DNA of 64,000 nt. Source: Nocardia pseudobrasiliensis NBRC 108224 (lineage in GTDB: Bacteria > Actinomycetota > Actinomycetes > Mycobacteriales > Mycobacteriaceae). A program made the position numbers and the translations under genes. Position 1 is the first letter of the stretch. Each line of letters begins with the position of its first letter. This document shows positions 63,317 to 64,000 of the stretch, one piece after another. A model generated the notes under the pieces. The model was not told where the DNA came from, ran no database searches, and saw nothing but the letters and a program-made list of their open reading frames with translations. Location: assembly GCF_001613105.1 (NCBI RefSeq), contig NZ_BDBS01000027.1, forward strand, positions 1 through 64,000, in the 5' to 3' direction.

Positions 63317-64000
63317 TGGCTGACGAGGACACCGTGTTCGATTCCACTCCCGCCCAGCCGGCCGATCCGGCCGAACCCCCGGCGGCGATGGAGGCGGTCG
63401 CCACCAACGAGACCACCGACGACGAGAACGAGAACGACGAGAACGAGATCGACACCGACGAGGTGGAAGAGGTCACCCAGTCGGTTTCCGGATATGACGA
63501 CGTCACAGCGCTTTTCGAACAGCTGGCCGCGGCCGCTGACAACGCGCAGCGCCGGGCCGTGCTACGCGCGGAGCTGATTCAGCGCTGCATTCCGCTGGCC
63601 GACCATATCGCCCGTAAGTTCAGCGGCCGCGGTGAGCCGTTCGACGATCTGACCCAGGTCGCCCGTGTCGGCCTGGTGCACGCGGTGGATCGCTTCGACA
63701 TCTCGCGCGGTTCGAACTTCCTGTCCTTCGCCGTGCCGACGATCATGGGCGAGGTCCGCCGGTACTTCCGCGACAACACCTGGGCCATGCGGGTTCCCCG
63801 GCGTGTCAAGGAGACTCATCTGCGCATCGGCGCGGCCATCGACGCGCTGTCGCAGTCGCTGGGCCGCTCCCCCACCGCCAAGGAGATCGCCGTCGAACTG
63901 GGCATTTCCGCCGACGAGGTCACCCAGGCCGTCATCGCGGGCAATGCCTATCAGCCCTCCTCGATCGATGCGGTCTCGGTCGGTCGCGATTCGGAGGCCT
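63316..64000 (+). CDS. sigF: SigF/SigB-type alternative sigma factor (partial, runs off right end)
   Basis: The first 228 codons are present. Residues 1-60 are an acidic, low-complexity extension containing TTDDENENDENEIDTDEVEE. Then come region 2 (CIPLADHIARKFSGRGEPFD, DLTQVARVGLVHAVDRFD, FLSFAVPTIMGEVRRYFRD) and region 3 (VPRRVKETHLRI, GRSPTAKEIAVELGIS). This is the SigF/SigB/SigG group controlling stationary-phase and stress genes. It overlaps rsbW by one base. Region 4 lies outside the window. Confidence 0.9.
   Translation, partial: MADEDTVFDSTPAQPADPAEPPAAMEAVATNETTDDENENDENEIDTDEVEEVTQSVSGYDDVTALFEQLAAAADNAQRRAVLRAELIQRCIPLADHIARKFSGRGEPFDDLTQVARVGLVHAVDRFDISRGSNFLSFAVPTIMGEVRRYFRDNTWAMRVPRRVKETHLRIGAAIDALSQSLGRSPTAKEIAVELGISADEVTQAVIAGNAYQPSSIDAVSVGRDSEA

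Overview
The window is high-G+C actinobacterial DNA (roughly two-thirds G+C by eye, many GTG starts, genes packed on both strands). It reads as a Nocardia-type member of the Mycobacteriales. The evidence is gene order: read on the minus strand, the conserved genes run rpe, riboflavin synthase, ribBA, ribH, a PH-domain protein, uvrC, rapZ, yvcK, whiA, gap, pgk, tpiA, secG, with pgl, opcA, zwf, tal, tkt facing ctaB. This is the Rv1408 to Rv1451 backbone of Mycobacterium tuberculosis, opened by long insertions. The species is inferred, not proven.

Layout. 1-2.9 kb: tail of a membrane protein, a HIT protein, an aminoglycoside-phosphotransferase-fold kinase and ctaB. 3.1-9.6 kb: pentose-phosphate operon tkt-tal-zwf-opcA-pgl, with short gaps and start/stop overlaps. 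9.6-16.7 kb: accessory genes (tautomerase-like protein, nitroreductase, methyltransferase, epoxide-hydrolase-like protein facing an SDR across a KstR-like palindrome, a small membrane protein facing an HTH regulator across a perfect 19-bp inverted repeat, LysR facing an MFS pump). 16.7-25.1 kb: secG, now separated from tpiA by an exporter, a 0.6-kb array of degenerate repeats, a META lipoprotein, a fused E1 alpha-beta dehydrogenase with 57-bp tandem repeats in its linker, a P450 and a SAM methyltransferase. 25.1-34.5 kb: gap-pgk-tpiA and the uvrC-rapZ-yvcK-whiA set, with a heptad-repeat protein gene between whiA and gap.

34.5-57.8 kb is a second, larger accessory block between uvrC and the riboflavin genes. 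It holds LysR with a bile-acid-symporter-type carrier, two amino-acid permeases, a CocE-type esterase, a flavin monooxygenase, a YcaQ-type protein, a lone phage-lysin-like gene, IclR, a large AfsR/SARP regulator, an FAD dehydrogenase with a HAD protein, fabH facing a TetR regulator, a second HAD, an ABC ATPase, a gamma-glutamyltransferase lipoprotein and a DUF4333 lipoprotein. 58.0-62.8 kb: PH-domain protein, ribH, ribBA, riboflavin synthase, a hypothetical gene and rpe. A structured inverted-repeat element lies between ribBA and ribH. 62.9-64 kb: anti-sigma factor rsbW overlapping a sigF-type sigma gene that runs off the right end.

Themes. Central carbon genes supply NADPH and pentose (tkt-tal-zwf-opcA-pgl, rpe) and run lower glycolysis (gap-pgk-tpiA). 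Ribulose-5-phosphate made by this pathway feeds ribBA and ribH. Sixteen genes have a TANNNT hexamer 6-7 nt before the start codon, the signature of leaderless mRNAs. No tRNA, rRNA, CRISPR array, insertion sequence or complete prophage was seen. I did not find a clear new multi-gene system; the best candidates for new biology are the repeat-bearing E1 fusion, the 18.7-kb repeat array, the 19-bp inverted-repeat regulator pair and the ribBA-ribH structured element.
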